Below, in pieces: positions 63,301-64,000 of a DNA stretch of 64,000 nt; position 1 is the stretch's first letter, and each line of letters opens with the position of its first letter. The notes beneath the pieces were generated by a model. That model searched no databases. It had not been told where the DNA came from and saw nothing but the letters and a program-made list of their open reading frames with translations. Source of the DNA: Virgibacillus salexigens (GTDB lineage: Bacteria > Bacillota > Bacilli > Bacillales > Amphibacillaceae); the NCBI RefSeq assembly GCF_014905415.1, contig NZ_BNEO01000002.1, positions 496,001 to 560,000 on the forward strand. The letters are read 5' to 3'. Both the position numbers and the translations under genes were made by a program.

Positions 63301-63768
63301 GCGATAATTGGTTTCCCAGTTATTTTGGTAATCTTCCTTCGATTGAAGAAAAAATTGCTCATAAGGGGCAGTATCAATGTTCTTCTGTGCTAATTTCTTT
63401 CGTAAGAACTTATGGTCACGCTTAGGAGTTGCAATGATATAGCCTTCAATTAATGTTTCTTGATTAATCACTTGCTGATTCTTCATAAGCGCAACTTCTC
63501 CAATTTTACTAGCTATTTTATGTCGAGCTACATCACGGAATAATTCCGGAACCGGAGCTACTAATTCTTCTAATAAATCTTTCTCCTTTTCATTCCACAT
63601 ATCCTTTGTTTTATTAACATAGTATTCCTCCCAATCCATCGTTGATTTACCATCTTTTTTTGGGAGTTTTTTAAGAAATTTTCGGAACATGAAAAAACCA
63701 CCGATTGTCATAAGCCCAATCATCAAAAAGCACCAGATAATTATTAAATAATCAACAATAACCGACAT
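63295..63768 (-). CDS. yneK: DUF2621 protein YneK
   Basis: This 157-residue protein has one N-terminal membrane helix (VDYLIIIWCFLMIGLMTIGG), then MDWEEYYVNKTKDMWNEKEK, ELVAPVPELFRDVARHKIAS and EGYIIATPKRDHKFLRKKL. This is the DUF2621/YneK family, function unknown. It is convergent to ccdC, as in B. subtilis. Confidence 0.92.
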   Translation of the reverse strand: MSVIVDYLIIIWCFLMIGLMTIGGFFMFRKFLKKLPKKDGKSTMDWEEYYVNKTKDMWNEKEKDLLEELVAPVPELFRDVARHKIASKIGEVALMKNQQVINQETLIEGYIIATPKRDHKFLRKKLAQKNIDTAPYEQFFLQSKEDYQNNWETNYRK

Positions 63769-64000
63769 AATTTCACCTTATTCTTCTATTTTTTCCCAAA
63801 AATTCGCAGGAATGTGACAAAATTTTTAATTATTTAATTTATTTTTTTGATCACTTATAGTAAGATTACTAATAATTGGATGTTTAGTTATGTACGTAGA
63901 TAATATTATTATAAGTTGAAAAAGCTTTACAAACAAGTGTCATACTATCAAAGATTACATCATATCATAGTCTGTAGAAGAAAGGAATTGTTGAAATTTG
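63769..64000. other. Intergenic region at the window end
   Basis: A/T-rich sequence without a recognised gene. GAAAGGAATTG before TTG near 63991 could be the start of a plus-strand gene running out of the window. Confidence 0.35.

Overview
The window reads as a chromosome segment of a low-GC, endospore-forming Gram-positive bacterium of the family Bacillaceae. The evidence is A/T-rich codon use, strong AGGAGG-type ribosome sites, frequent TTG/GTG starts, hairpin plus T-run terminators, and the sporulation/germination genes spoVK, sirA and a cwlJ-like hydrolase. Gene order from about 39.9 kb onward (spoVK-hflX-ynbB-glnR-glnA ... lexA, yneA position, yneB, ynzC, tkt, sirA, yneF, ccdA, yneI, ccdC, yneK) follows the Bacillus subtilis arrangement. 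An Oceanobacillus/Virgibacillus-type genus is my inference. No rRNA, tRNA, CRISPR array, phage or intact insertion sequence was recognised.

Region 1 (about 1-39.8 kb) is an accessory zone of small membrane proteins, acetyltransferases, VOC/glyoxalase proteins, MerR regulators and two complete two-component systems. The first system (8004-9775) sits behind DUF6220/DUF5957-like membrane genes. Matching arrays of 11-bp-spaced TTAAGAATT repeats lie before that operon and before the next gene. The second (16983-18765) precedes a VanY-like D,D-carboxypeptidase. A transporter at 27642 is preceded by a textbook PyrR-binding attenuator. Three small Xre-HTH/membrane-protein gene pairs occur. The zone is decaying: at least fifteen genes carry in-frame stops, frameshifts or truncations (YcxB-like, lipoprotein, PhzF, DUF2255, SDR, alpha/beta hydrolase, DUF6366, CPBP protease, nucleotide kinase and others). 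A dispersed, diverged repeat (GGGCGC...TCTGGAATAAG) lies in many intergenic gaps.

Region 2 (39.9-45.4 kb) is the conserved spoVK, hflX, ynbB, glnR-glnA block. A GlnR/TnrA box fills the spacer of the glnR promoter. Region 3 (45.7-55.7 kb) is a second accessory interval: acetyltransferase, CwlJ-like hydrolase, DUF421 protein, nucleotidyltransferase, EamA exporter with a divergent MocR-type regulator, DUF2200, a CBO0543-like membrane protein, manganese catalase, and an Asn/Asp- and Lys-rich small protein.

Region 4 (56.1-63.8 kb) is the conserved lexA-to-yneK block. lexA and a 30-residue single-membrane-segment gene are divergent around three SOS boxes; the latter sits where yneA (SOS division inhibitor) is expected. 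yneB, ynzC, tkt, sirA and yneF follow, then the cytochrome c maturation genes ccdA, yneI and ccdC. A stand-alone MrpB-type antiporter subunit is inserted between ccdA and yneI. All assignments are from reading the sequence; no database search was run.
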